A stretch of 64,000 bases of DNA, from positions 42,663,130 to 42,727,129 of the forward strand of contig CM068379.1 of assembly GCA_034770075.1 (NCBI GenBank). The letters are read 5' to 3'. Positions 20,771-33,037 of this stretch are shown here, in pieces; position 1 is the first letter of the stretch, and each line of letters opens with the position of its first letter. A program made the translations under genes and the position numbers. Origin of the DNA: Aralia elata (Eukaryota; Streptophyta; Magnoliopsida; Apiales; Araliaceae). A model generated the notes under the pieces. The model was not told the DNA's origin, did not search any database, and saw nothing but the letters and a program-made list of their open reading frames with translations.

Positions 20771-22440
20771 TGTTGATTTGATAATATTCAAACCTTTTTG
20801 TTTTGATGATGACTTGATTATATGATCTAATTTGTTTATTATGGAATTTCAGAAAATTGACGAAAGAATTATTATCAAGAGACAATGAAGATTTGAGTCT
20901 TAAGGAAAATATGTAAGGTCATTGCAAATATTTAATTTTCCAATACAAGGCTCTATGACATGATATTTATGCATTAAACTATGCTTGTCATATTTTTATT
21001 ATATATGCTTATTTGCTGAGTGGTATGCATAAAAGAAGGTTTTAGCTTATTGATTATATATTAAAGATTAATTCGTGCATGGCTAAACTGATGTATGATT
21101 GTTATTATTAAATTAGATGCATTGATAGATTAGTATTCCACATACACTGCTGATTATTTTTTGTAAGCCACGTGTAAAACTTTTTGTTGGAAATTTGGAA
21201 GTGGTTGGAGTATATTGATAAGATATGATTACTTTTCTAAAAGAATGGGATAAGGATCTTGGGAATATAAGATAATTATTATCTTAACAAAGTGGGTTCA
21301 ATTTTTCCTATCTTTATGCTATATAGGTGGCGGCAGTTTTTGATTAGACATAGCCGGTGATGATTCCTATTTAAAACAGCCTCTTTTTGAAAGTGTCCAA
21401 CAAATCTTTATAACAACCGGAGATAAATTGGTTTTATTTCTTAGCCATTAACGGATTTATTTTCTGAACATTATCTTTTATTGGCAACGGAAATATTTTT
21501 AATCAGTTAGTTTTTGGACTATAAAAAGGAAGCAATGTTTTCAATAAAAATACCGGACTTACTTAATTTAATATTTTGCAACCATATACTTGAAAGAGAT
21601 TTAATTATTTTCGGTGCAATTCTTCAAGTTGCTGTGCTATTTTATTCAGATATATTTTCAGCAAATTTCGTGGGCATAATATTGGTGATATCTTTTAACT
21701 CTACTTGATCATTGCATTCATTAGTTGAGCCTTGCATTGTTAAATTGTTTATTTGCTTTGATCATTAGACCTCTATTATTGTAAATTTAATTTTCCAGAC
21801 TAAGTATTGTCTAAAAGAATTTAATCCAAGTGGATTAAGGTTTGTTTACATACAGATTCAAGGAAGCATAGGTGCTTAAGGAGTGCATTGGTGCACAGAG
21901 AGCAAAAGTGCTCAAGTGAATTATTGTAATTCAAGATTTGATAGAATCTGTCTTGTAAACGGGAATTATTTTTAAATAAAAGTGAGTCTCCAATACTAGT
22001 TGGTATTGGACGTGGAGTAGGCTATTATTATAGAGGGTAATAGCTGAACCACGTAAAAAATCTTGGTGTTGATTTTATTGCTTGCTTTATTTTATTACTC
22101 AAAAGATAGTTAATTATTTTTTAATAATTAATAACTTGAATATTTGTATTACTCATTATTATCAAGTGGTTTCATTAAATTATAAAATCACCAAGATATT
22201 TTCTTAAACTAAATCCAATCCAGTTGACCGTATTCATTCAGTAAGCTGCATTTATTAATACAGTAAACTAAGTTCTTCTTTAACAAAGACTCAATTCAGT
22301 AAACCATATTTATTCAGTAAGCTGTATTCATCTATATAGTAGACTGTATTCAAAAGTTTGGTATAAATTTTTTAATTGTTAATAGTCTGTATCCACACTT
22401 ATTCAACCCCCCCTTCTAAGTGTGCCTTATCTGAATTTCA
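20771..22440 (+). repeat. 3' LTR of Copia-A
   Basis: 1670 bp, the same length as the 5' copy, with about 18 mismatches by eye. It is followed at once by the AAGTT duplication and the rest of Copia-B. Confidence 0.95.
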
Positions 22441-24548
22441 AAGTTGAACAAGGATGAAGTCCTACAAGTGGGAAATAGAGCAAAGGTTGCTGCATTAGTT
22501 GTAAGAACTTATTATTTAGCACTGCCTACGGGTAAGTCGATTAGTTTAAATAATTGTTATTATGTTCCAAGACTCATTAGAAACATTATTTTAATTTCTG
22601 TATTGGATATGGATGGTTTTGATATTATAATAAAGAACAACAATTGTTCTATTTATAATAAAAATGTTCTATATGATGTTGGCAATTTACTGAATGGACT
22701 TTATATACTTGACTTGCATGAAAATATCCTTCAAATTGAACAAACTAAGAAAAGGAAAAGAGATGATGTTAATTATACCTTTATGTGGCACAGTAGACTC
22801 GGTCATATTAATGAAACGAGATTAACCATGTTGCATAAAGATGGGCTTTTAGAGCTATCTGATTACGAATCATATCCAACTTGTGAATCTTATCTCATGG
22901 GTAAGATGACCAAATCTCCTTTTAGTGGAAAAGGAAAAAGAGTTACAGAGTTAGCATTGGTACACACAGACGTATGTGGACCTATGACAACGACTGCACG
23001 AGAAGGGTATTCTTATTTTATTACTTTCACTAATGATCATTCAAGATTTGGATATGTATGAAAACCAAGTATGGACTTTGGTTTCACCACTTGAGGGCAT
23101 TAAGCATATTGTGTGCAAATGGGTCTTTAAAAGAAAGACTGGAGCAGACGGCAAGGTAGAGACCTATAAAGCCCGACTGGTTACAAAGGTTTCAAACAAA
23201 GACAAGGTATTGACTATGATGAAACCTTCTCACCAGTAGCTATGCTCAAGTCTATTTGGATTATGCTTGCAATTGCAGCTTATTATGACTACGAAATCTG
23301 GCAAATAGACGTGAAAACGGACTTCTTCAATGGAAAACTTGAGGAGGATGTATATATGATACAACCAGAGGGTTTTGTTTCTACGGTTGGAACAAATCAA
23401 GTCTGTAAGCTACAATGATCCATTTATGGATTGAAGCAAACTTCTCGAAGGTGGAACATCCGTTTTGATGAGATAATCAAAGAGTTTGATTTTATCAAAA
23501 ATGAGGATGAACCTTGTGTGTACAAGAAGGTTAGTGGGAGCGTTGTTTCATTCCTAGTATTATATGTTGACGATATATTACTGATAGGGAATGATGTTCA
23601 TGTGCTACAGTCGATCAAAATTTGGTTATCTAAACACTTCTCCATGAAGGACTTGGGTGAATAATCTTATATTTTAGGGATAAAGATCTATAGAGATAGA
23701 TCTAAAATGATGCTTAGCTTGTACCAAGGAACGTACATTGGCTCGATCCTAAAGAAATTTAGCATGGAAAATTCCAAGAGAGGTCTCATGCAGATGAGCC
23801 TTGGAATACATCTCTCCAAGAAACAGGCCCCAAAGATACCTGAGGAGAGAGACCGTATGAGTAAGATTCCTTATGCTTCAGCAATAGGATTTATCATGTA
23901 CGGTATGATATGTATTAGACCGGATGTTGCTCATGCACTTAGTGTAACAAGCAGATATCAGTCGAATTTAGGAGAAGAACATTAGAAGGCAGTGAAAAAT
24001 ATCTTAAAGTACTTAAAAAAACTAAGGATGTATTTCTTGTCTACGGTGGGTCTGAATTGAAACTAAAGGGTTGCACAGACTCAAGTTTTCAAACGGACCA
24101 AGATGACAGTAAATCCGTTTCAGAGTATTTGTTTACCTTAAACGGTGGCACAGTGAGTTGAAAAAGTTCCAAGCAGCAAACAGTTGTTGACTCAGTGATA
24201 GAGGCAAAGTACATAGCTGCAAGTGATGCTGCAAAGGAAGTTATTTAGATAAAGAAGTTTATAACTGAACTTGGAGTGGTTCCTAGCACTAGAGGAGTCG
24301 TTCCTTTATTCTGTGACAACACTGGAGCTGTTGCGTAGGCCAAGGAACCAAGGTCTCATCAAAAATCTAAACACGTGTTGCGGCAGTTTCATTTGATTAG
24401 AGAGATCATTGAAAGAAAAGGCGTCACCCTAGAACGTGTGGACTCTCAAGACAACATTGTAGATCCATTTACTAAAGCTTTAACCCAACAGCAGTTTGAT
24501 CGTCACTTAGAAAAGATGGGTATTAGATACCATGGCGATTGGCTTTAG
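22441..24548 (+). pseudogene. Copia-B pol remainder: truncated integrase, RT and RNase H
   Basis: Continues the polyprotein cut at 709. The GAG-pre-integrase region (FMWHSRLGHINE, about 22780) and the first integrase Asp (LVHTDVCGPM, about 22960) are followed near 23050 by a direct jump to the RT start (ENQVWTLV). The integrase DE part and the connector are therefore missing, and the join lies in an ATGTATGA-like overlap. RT shows VDDILLIG (about 23565); RNase H ends GDWL at TAG 24546-24548. There is a one-base shift near 23190 and many stops: TGA near 23417, and TAA, TAG, TGA, TAG and TAG further on to 24338. Most are explained by C-to-T or G-to-A changes. Confidence 0.88.
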
Positions 24549-26070
24549 TGTAAGTGGAAGATTGAAAGTAGCATGCACACAAGCCAATCATATTTGATAT
24601 GATTTAGCATATACTTTGTAATCTTATTCATTTATTAATAAAAGAATTAATTGATTAAAGGCATTTTACTTTATCTACATAGTGCTATTATTTTATATAT
24701 GATAAACCCGTAGTTTTGAGAAATGCTTTTAAAATCATGATGATGATCATGCTAATGAGATCTAAATTCTTAGAAAGCTTAAAACTAAAATCATTCCTAA
24801 TCGTTGGATTAGTAAAAAGGGTATGCTTGAGTATAATAAGTTGTACATTGAGATAATGATTGGTCAACAAAGAATCTACCGCTTCTAGTAAAAGGAGAGA
24901 ATGTCCTATGTGATTTGATAAATGACAACTCAGTAGTCCTTGGCCAAGGCAGAATGAAATTAGAAAGTAGTTTCTAATTTGCATTATTTAGAGTTGTGCA
25001 TTTGAGAATCAAAATACATATAATCAAATAAAATAAGATTTGACACTAATTTCATGTCTTACATTTGATTAAGACATTGTTTGGTAGAAGGATTGAATTG
25101 TACGGTAACTATTCACTGAAAGGTTTTTTTGTGATTAATGTTGAAATATATATTATCTAGAAAGTCGTTGATCGCTAAGCGGCTTACCCTTATTGTAGAA
25201 TAAATAATATTTATTTAAATTAATGAAATAGTTTAATTTATTTATTTAAATAAGATTAGAATTGTTCTCATTAATTTATTCACAACCGGTTTAATATGGA
25301 GAACCTAAAGGGTCACACCACAAAAGAAAAATATTTATTTAAGAAGTAAATGGCATAATCGTAATAATAAGTTGAGTATATTTAATTTAATCTATGGTGA
25401 TAGAATAAATTAAATAGCTTAATATTTATTATTTAATATTTTAATTAAATATAAATTAATAAAAATAGTCTTATTATTATGATTATTACTATTGTTATTT
25501 TTTAATTCCTAAAAGGGTTTGGGAATTAATTAATAAAAGTACTCTCATAAATTCCTAATTGGATTAAAAGTTTAATTAATTAAAAGAGTTTAATTAAAAT
25601 AAAACCCTAATCCTAAATAGTTTAGAAGGATTGCATATATCTATAAATAAGAGGAGTTGTTATGGATAGGGGTTACATACGCTTCCATAAGATTTGGAAG
25701 AGTACTTACAAATTCTGTAGAGATAGAAAACTAGGGTTTTGTCAATACCCAACTTTTTGAATACATATTATTCCTTGGTGAATCACCTCTAGAGGTTAAA
25801 CACTTGGGTGGCTAACGTTGATCAAAGGAAGGAATCTAACCGGTGAATTCAAAGAGAACGCAAAGAATTTGGAGTTGAACTCATACCTGAGGAAGCACGG
25901 TTCTACGTGGGTATGGTTCTGATTCTCTATCTCTTTCGTATAATTGATAATTGAGTACAAGGAAAGATCATGGTGATGGTTTGTATAAAATCTTAAAATT
26001 CGATTTTATCGTGCTTCTGCTATATTTGTGTAATTTGATTGCATGCTCACGTTATATACAAACCTAATAA
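24549..26070 (+). repeat. Probable 3' LTR of Copia-B (ends uncertain)
   Basis: AT-rich non-coding sequence right after the RNase H stop, with a TATA-type region (CTATAAATAAGAGG, about 25641) and the expected position for a 3' LTR. The matching 5' LTR lies outside the window, so neither end can be fixed. The right end is placed where the minus-strand Athila-like gag remnant begins. Confidence 0.5.
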
Positions 26071-26717
26071 AATTGTGTTGAGGTCGATTATTGATAACAT
26101 TCACAAGCTATCCCATTTGAATTTCCAAATTTCGTATTGTCATATCCTGACTGGTCATCCTTGTTTCACTTTACGCCATAAATTTAGAACGCAACTCCTC
26201 CATAGTTGGCTTTTGCTCCTACTGTGTTTGTCTGGGAGTAAAATTTTGTTGTTGATTGTTGCTCCATGTGTAATTTGGTTGATTTCTCCACCCTTGATTA
26301 TAATTGTTGAGATTGTTGCTACCATGCTGCCTCTGATAATTTCCTACAAAATGTACCAATTCCAAACTAATAGCACATTGTTCGCTTGGATGATCTCCCA
26401 CACAAAGCTCACATACCATTGCCGCATTCCGAGTAGACTGTGCTCCTAAAACATCAATCTTCCTTGTCAGTGCAGCCATCTATTCCGCTAACCCCGTGAT
26501 TGCATCAATCTCATAAATTCCACTTGCCTTAGATTGATTCATCCTTGTTGTAGTCCACTAGTAATTATTTGCTACCATTGTCTTCAATAACTCATAAGCT
26601 TTATCAAAATTCTTCCCCATTAAGGCTCCACCCGCAGTTGCATCGATATTGGTCTGCATTGCACTAAACAATCCATTATAAAATGTCTGAACTTGCAACC
26701 ACTTTGGGATACCATAA

Positions 26718-28036
26718 TAGGCTCAATAGGCTCTTTCCCTCAAATGATCTCACCAGTAAGCTTTTTACCTCTAATTATTTTCTCTAATAGGTTCTTATCG
26801 AATTTACCTAGCAAAATTCTGGGTTTTACTAATCAATTCAAAATAACTTGTCACGAACAACTATAGTAGGTATGAATAGAAGTACCAACAATCTCGATTA
26901 CGGAATTGAAAACGAATTCTACGAACAAATTATAATAACTGAAATAATAAAATTTTCTTTTACTCACAAATTCAACGATACAATAAAGATAGATACTTAG
27001 CTAGAAAACGCAACTTTGATACCAAATGATAGACTCCACGGCACGCTTACGTGAGGTGGTCGTCGCCCGAATCGTTTCTAGTAAGCAAATTGATGAAACT
27101 CTTTCGAAATCTTAACCCAACGTCTAATTTGAAACGAGAATGTTGATAAATTTGATCAAGCAATTGAATTTTACGTAGGATGGAACACCAACAACACTTA
27201 GACCCTCGTTTATGAACAAACGATAATCTTCGTACGATTGTATGATGCGATAGAATAACGCCACACACAACTATAGTTTGTTGTATGATAAGTTAATTAT
27301 GAATCTCAAAGTAAAACTAAGAACAATAGCTTAAAAATCCTTCAAAGAAGCAAAAGTAGAAAATAGCTCTCAATTGTATAAATCTCAGAAAATTGTTGAT
27401 CATCTCATTACATCTTCAATGTAAACTATTTATACTAGTAGCATAAAACCCTAACTATTAAAGGAATTGAAATACTAGTAAATAACTAATTAGAAAGTAC
27501 TTTCTATCTAACAAACATCCTAATCAACTTAGAATTATGATAAATATGATAAATCCCTAGAAATAAGAAAAGAAATTTGATAAAATCTTCAAAAATGCGT
27601 TCCTCGGATTCTGTGTCGCGTGACTGGCGCGGGGCGCGCCAGAAAATACAAAGGAATGGCGCGGGGCGCGCTTGGTATACAAATCTTTAACTCAGTACGG
27701 TGGGGGGCGAGCTATCACTTGTGAGATTTCTGTAGGACTGGTGCGGGGCGCGTTGGATCAAGTTCAAAACTGGCGCAGGGCGCGCTGGGTAGGAATTTTT
27801 GGCTTTCTTAGCTAGTCCCCGATTCTTGGCTTGGAATACACATGTGTAACATATTCACGAGCTTAGACTCCAACTCCAAAGCCTTCATCCTGGAATCTTC
27901 ATCCTTCCAAGCTTCTTGAATCAATCATTTAATCCCCTCCTTGAAGCGTTTAGCCCGAGCTCTCGTCACAGGTCCAACCGGAACATGCACCGACTCATTG
28001 TCATGGTTGTCATTCCTCCTGTGCTAAGGATGCCCT
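26718..28036 (-). mobile_element. Gypsy fragment (pol end, LTR, primer-binding site, leader) inside Athila-like gag
   Basis: About 1.3 kb foreign to the gag on either side. In minus orientation it begins with a pol C-terminal tail (VGPVTRARAKRFKEG, about 27985-27928) typical of Gypsy elements. Next come an LTR-like part with a TATA box (GTATAAATAG, about 27430) and an initiator-Met type primer-binding site (rc of 27011-27024). About 300 bp of leader sequence then leads back into the host gag. No flanking duplication could be recognised. The order pol-LTR-PBS is that of a tandem pair or of a one-LTR circle, not of a simple insertion. Confidence 0.6.
27027..27815 (-). repeat. LTR of the inserted Gypsy fragment (start uncertain)
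   Basis: Its own 3' end (TATCA) precedes the primer-binding site at 27024-27011. Four GC-rich boxes (GGCGCGGGGCGCGC-like) lie at about 27628-27790, some 180-350 bp upstream of the TATA box. The upstream boundary is an estimate. Confidence 0.55.
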
Positions 28037-28647
28037 CATCAGGACACCTTCAGAGTAGCTCTTTGAATCTTTCCCAAGATTCATACAGAGATTCGGAGTC
28101 CTGCTAAACAAACAATGTAATATCATTCCCCAACTTTACAGTCTTAGCTAGCGAAAAGAATTTGGCTAAGAATTTTTTATGCCAAATCATTTCATGTGGT
28201 AATTGACCCTGCCGGAAGTGAATGTAACCAACTCTTCGCCTTGTCACGGAGTGTGAAAAGGAAAAGTCGTAGTCTGATTGCATAGTCGATAACTCCGTCG
28301 TACTTAAATGTGTCACAAATCTCCAGAAAGCTTATCAAATGTTCATTCGGATCATCATTGGGCAAACCCCCAAACTGTACCGAATTCTAAATCATCTGTA
28401 TCGTTCCTGGCTGTATCTCGAAATTATTTGTTTGGATCGTCGGTCGTCGAATGCTTGATTGGATTTCTGTTACTAATGGCATAACATAATCGTACAACAC
28501 TTTATAATCTTCTACAACCATGATCTCTAGGTCTTGCATTTTTATACAAACTTCAAAACTGCCTGCAAAAGAATCAAAACAATAAAATTACGTTTAAACT
28601 AAGATCAAATTGATTGTAACTAATATTGAAAAAATTACTAGAATTAT

Positions 28648-28665
28648 TCCCCGGCAACGGCGCCA
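28648..28665 (-). other. Primer-binding site of the first Athila-like element
   Basis: On the minus strand TGGCGCCGTTGCCGGGGA, the typical Athila/Tat-type site, six bases after the LTR end at 28672. Confidence 0.9.
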
Positions 28666-28671
28666 AAAACT

Positions 28672-30134
28672 TGTTTGTCTAATTTATCACTTAGGAAATA
28701 CACGCAAGTATACGTGATCAACTAGCAATATAGTGGCAAGAAGAGTATCGTTCCCACGAGGAATAAACTAATAACATAGACCAACTACTAATTTTATATC
28801 AACTTGATTTTATTTAAACAAATGAACTTAAAGAGAATAAACTAATAAATTAAATTAACTAAATCAATTAACAAAACTAACAAAGATTAATATCAGATTT
28901 AAATTCTAAGATTACAATTTCCCCCAATGTCTCGCCCAAATTCCTTACTCTCTCTCTAATTAATTAATCATAACAAATTAACCGAGAATTCAGAATTATT
29001 TACCAAACCTCTTCTGATGATTAGATAAAAATATCCATTTTAATTAATTCACTATATTCCTATATAAAAGAATAGCGAATAGATTCATTAAACACCAATT
29101 CTCGTACAAGTTGCATGTGACATATATGTATACTCCTATCCTACATGCAAATCGTGTTATTCACTCCTAAGAAAAATAATCACAACACATGTTACCATAT
29201 TCAGATATAAACCTTAGATTCTATTTTCTAATATCATCTGGATATCACATCAATTGTTGGCCAAACAATCACAATAGGAAGCACAAAATATGATAAGCAA
29301 CTTGTAGATAATCAATAACAATCAAAGTGAGAGTAATTCAATTTATGCTAATCATTGAGTTCCATTGTAATCTTAAAAAGGATTTAGTTCATATCATGAA
29401 AGTAAAACACCATCATAATATCTATAAACATCTTTGAAATACAAGAAAAATCAAAGAGAAAGGGTAGAGAATAAATCTGTGTAACAGCTTCAATCCCAGT
29501 ACTCTACCTTCAATCTTTGTTCTTCGTCTCACACTTCCTTCACGATCTCCCAAAATCTAAACAAAAACCTCTGTTATAACGAAATATGATGATCCTCCTC
29601 TTGTTATTATCAGCCTCCTCTTTATAAATGAGTCCACACAACTTTAAAAGAACCAATCCTAGTCAAATTTCGCATAGCACAAAGTCTCAAACCACCTAGG
29701 ATTGCTTAACAGCACATCCTGCACAGCACCAGCCATAGCGCCTCAACCCTGCCCAGCAGCGTTGCATCTCTGAAGCCCATAGCGCCGCAGCGCTACACCC
29801 TAGCGTCGCAGCGCTAGGATCCTTCCATGCCACTCCGCGCGCAGTGCGAGTCAAGCTGTTGCATCGCTATGCTAACTTGCTAAATTGATTCGTCGAGCCA
29901 ACGTCGTGCCCAGACGCCCTTGCTTGTTGCACGCCATCGACCTCATGTTGTGTTTTGCTCTATATTTATGGCTGAAACATCATCATTCATCGCTTTACAC
30001 ACCATTTCCAACTTAATTCCATTCCCTACACAAAAATAATAAAATGCAACAAATTAAACCAAAAATACTAAAAAAAACTCACCAAATCATCAAGCCAAGA
30101 ATATCTAATTCGTAGGTATAAAACACACTCATCA
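28672..30134 (-). repeat. 5' LTR of the first Athila-like element (minus)
   Basis: 1463 bp. On the minus strand it starts TGATGAGTGTGTTTTATACC (30134) and ends AAACA (28672). It shares many segments with the LTRs at 47969-48852 and from 62642 (CTCGTGGGAACGATACTCTT near the 3' end, the AGGAATATAGTGAA-type segment). Several GCGC-containing boxes lie at about 29730-29850, close upstream of a TATA-like word (TTTATAAATGAG, about 29625). Confidence 0.85.
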
Positions 30135-30138
30135 ACTT

Positions 30139-30730
30139 CAATGGTCAATGTATTTTTATTGAACACCCTATAGGCGTTGCTTTTCATAGAGTATCCAAGA
30201 AAAATTCCTTCATCTAACTTGGGCTGGAACTTCGCCAGGTATCTCTTGCCGTTGTTTAGGATATATAACATGCACAGCCAAATACATGAAAGTAACTGAT
30301 ATTTGGCTTTCTTCCTTTCCACAATTCGTAGAGTGAATTCACTCTTGAGCGTAGAGTGAATCAATGATCTATTCTGAGTGTAGCACACAATGTTCACTGC
30401 TTCTGCCCAAAAATACTCAAGAAGACGAGCTGCTGCAAGAAGTGTTCTTCCTACTTCTATCAACGTTCTGTTCTTTCTCTCAGCTACTCCATTCTGTTGT
30501 GGAGCCCTTGGAGCTAAGAAGTTATGATGAATCACATTATCTTCATAGAACTGATTTACCTCAGAATAATCGAACTCTCTACCATAGTCACTTCTTATTA
30601 CCTTAATCTTCTCGCCCTTCTCATTCGTAACCAGCTTGAAGAATTTGATCAGTTGAATGTTGGTCTCGTCCTTAGAGCTCAAAAAAAATACCCATGAGAA
30701 TTTGACTACAAAGTTGAAGACTTCAAACAT
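30139..30730 (-). pseudogene. Copia-C integrase fragment
   Basis: On the minus strand: KVIRSDYGREF (second catalytic Asp), PQQNGVAERKNRTL (catalytic Glu), FWAEAVNIVCY and DEGIFLGYS. This is the middle of a Copia integrase. The open frame runs on a few codons into the Athila-like LTR that entered at 30134. Upstream protease and downstream RT are absent. It is more like SIRE-type than Tork-type integrase. Confidence 0.8.
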
Positions 30731-33037
30731 AAAAATGTTTTCATCTAGGGTTAGAAGAGTAATCTTAATTCTATTAGGGTTCGGTGGAATAACTCTTATA
30801 AATAGTCTTATTTAGGGATTGTATAAGTGTGGGGAAAAGGCCAAGGAACGTCATGTGTGTAACGCCCCCAAATTCGGGTCTACCTTTAAACCCGGATTCG
30901 ATGTGTCATGGTACTACCCATCCAACATACACATATATCTAACTATATAATCTTAAATGACATAAATGTAATTACTATATTATTACAATATGTCTTACTT
31001 TAATCCCAAGTTCTATAACCATTACATCATTCATCGTCATAATATTAGTAAATATTACATCATTTATAATAATAAATTCTTCATAGTCTAATGCTATTAC
31101 ACATGGATATTATAATCCTACTCGATAATTTTTTCTTAGCCTTTGTCCCTCCGGGAACCTTTGGCAGTCTCTAACTTAACTGAAAATATTTAATTTTAAG
31201 TAAGAATGAGCATTCAATTGCTCAGCAAGTATAACAATTTAATAACAACAAAATCAAGAATCATATCATCATTATTCAACAACTGAACAATAGTTGTGAA
31301 TCATTCCAAATAAACAGGAATAATACTTTACTTTTATTTGAAATAATTTTTGAAACGACATAGTGAAGGGTCATAAGACCTTGAACTTTCTTTTTCATTC
31401 ATAAAAGGTTTTACCGTATTTCTACCGCAAACCGATATACTTACGAGCACTTCTAGGTGATCAGCCTATAGTACTCTATGTTGATCAACACTCTACTTGT
31501 AAACAACTATATGTGATTGGTCTTGCAGCCTTGCCGAAATATCCAACTAAAAACTTTCCCTATTATTAGGGTTTTTCATTTCATACATGCATTAGAATCC
31601 TAACCGAAACAATTCAGTTGGATAGCTCTACTTAACATCAATAATATTTCAAAAATTATAATGCAATCGATAAAATATTTAAACATTTGCCTAGCCGAGT
31701 CAAATGGCATCGACAGTCCTCATAAGCAGTTCATGAATAATAGAACTTGAAAGCTTTAACAGTTTATGCATAGTATAACTTGAACACTTGTGAAAAGTTT
31801 AAGCATACTTGCATTCAATAAGAAATTTGAATGAAGTTAGGATACTCGCTCAAATATAAAAGGTTGAGTAAGTTTAGGATACTTGCATTCAATATAACAA
31901 TCAAATGAAGTTAAAGAACTTGCCTTAAGCGTCTTCTAGAAAATAATGCTACTTTGCCTTTTGCCTACACAATTAAGTTCACATACACATACCAATTAAT
32001 CACATATTTGACACCAAATAATTAGTTTACATTAACCTTATTCAATGTTTAATAATGTCCGTTTCATTAGAATCGGAACACCTTTTAAGTTCACTTACAA
32101 TTGACTTGGCGTTTAGACGTTCGCAACGTCCTATGCCCAACCCTGACTGGACAAACGCCTAAGTGATATGCCAATGCGTAAGTTTAACACGCTTTTAAAA
32201 CTCATACAAGACTCCTTGGTTAATGTTAAATGTTTTACGTTTCACATTGTTTGTCTTTTAGGACTTAAAACGATCTATTTTATCGTCGTAGGCATTGCGC
32301 GTCATGCACGTGAACGCCCGACACTTGACTGCACAGCAACACCCTTGACCAGCCCTTGGCCCAGGCCGGCGCAGGTGCACCCACATAAAGCTGACTTACA
32401 AATTAATGAAAATCGCTCATCCGAAGTCGGATTGAGCTCGTTCCTGAGCTTATGGCTCACATTTCTTATGAACTACAAAAGCTCTAACAACTTGGACTTT
32501 TTCGGACACATGATCTACTTGCTAATTTAGCTCAAAGTGGTTTCAAGCTAGGTTTTCATTATTGAACGTCTTGTATTCCAACTTTCGCCATGACTTCGTC
32601 GTAGCACATTTTTATTCCGTTCCACTTGGAACCTTTCCATGACTCACCTATGTTTATTTCCTTCTTATATTTTATTACTAACATGAAAATGAAGGCTTTA
32701 AACTTGTCCACCAATAATATTAACAACCTTATTCATATTTCTTGGTTTGAACTCTTTGTTAATCTTATGTTCTCACTTAGCATGCATATTAAGGTGATTT
32801 AGTCCACTAAGTCCTTCATCCTTATATCTTTGGATCATCCATGATCCTCATTACTCAACAACCACTGACAATACACTTCATTAACTATATTTACAAAGCA
32901 TTGAAACAAAATAAAAGCTAGGGTTTCCAAGTTTACCTTCTTGATGACTTTCTTTGTTCTTGCTTCAGTGTGCTAACTTGCTAGCTCTTCTCTCCTCTCC
33001 TTTCCTCAAATCTAAAATCCCTCTCTCACTTGAAATG

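Larger units (their letters stand above)
710..22440 (+). mobile_element. Copia-A: SIRE-like Copia LTR retrotransposon, nested in Copia-B
   Basis: A complete element bounded by two 1670-bp LTRs (710-2379 and 20771-22440) starting TGTTGATTTG and ending TTTCA. It is flanked by the 5-bp target duplication AAGTT (705-709 and 22441-22445). Internal order: initiator-Met type primer-binding site, Gag with long coiled coil and CCHC, protease, integrase, RT, RNase H, an additional ORF, then polypurine tracts. Long LTRs, coiled-coil Gag, an ORF after pol and several purine tracts before the 3' LTR are what is known of Sireviruses. A second retroelement (4985-16123) sits inside its integrase. By eye the two LTRs differ at about 18 positions, near 1 percent, so insertion was recent. 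Confidence 0.93.
26075..28570 (-). pseudogene. Athila-like gag remnant, split by another Gypsy fragment
   Basis: On the minus strand, after the primer-binding site at 28648-28665, decayed Gag sequence runs from about 28570. A LISFLEIC-type core, the WHEMI and KKFLAKFF words (28316-28104) and the FKELLRRCP region lie near 28040. It is interrupted at about 28036-26718 and resumes with PKWLQVQTFYNGL (about 26715-26675). It goes on to a C-terminal Cys/His region at 26479-26219 (CELCVGDHPSEQC, then Asn/Gln-rich NQGWRNQPNYTW). Stops and shifts are frequent. The left end at about 26075 is truncated against the Copia-B LTR, and no pol of this element is present. Confidence 0.8.
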
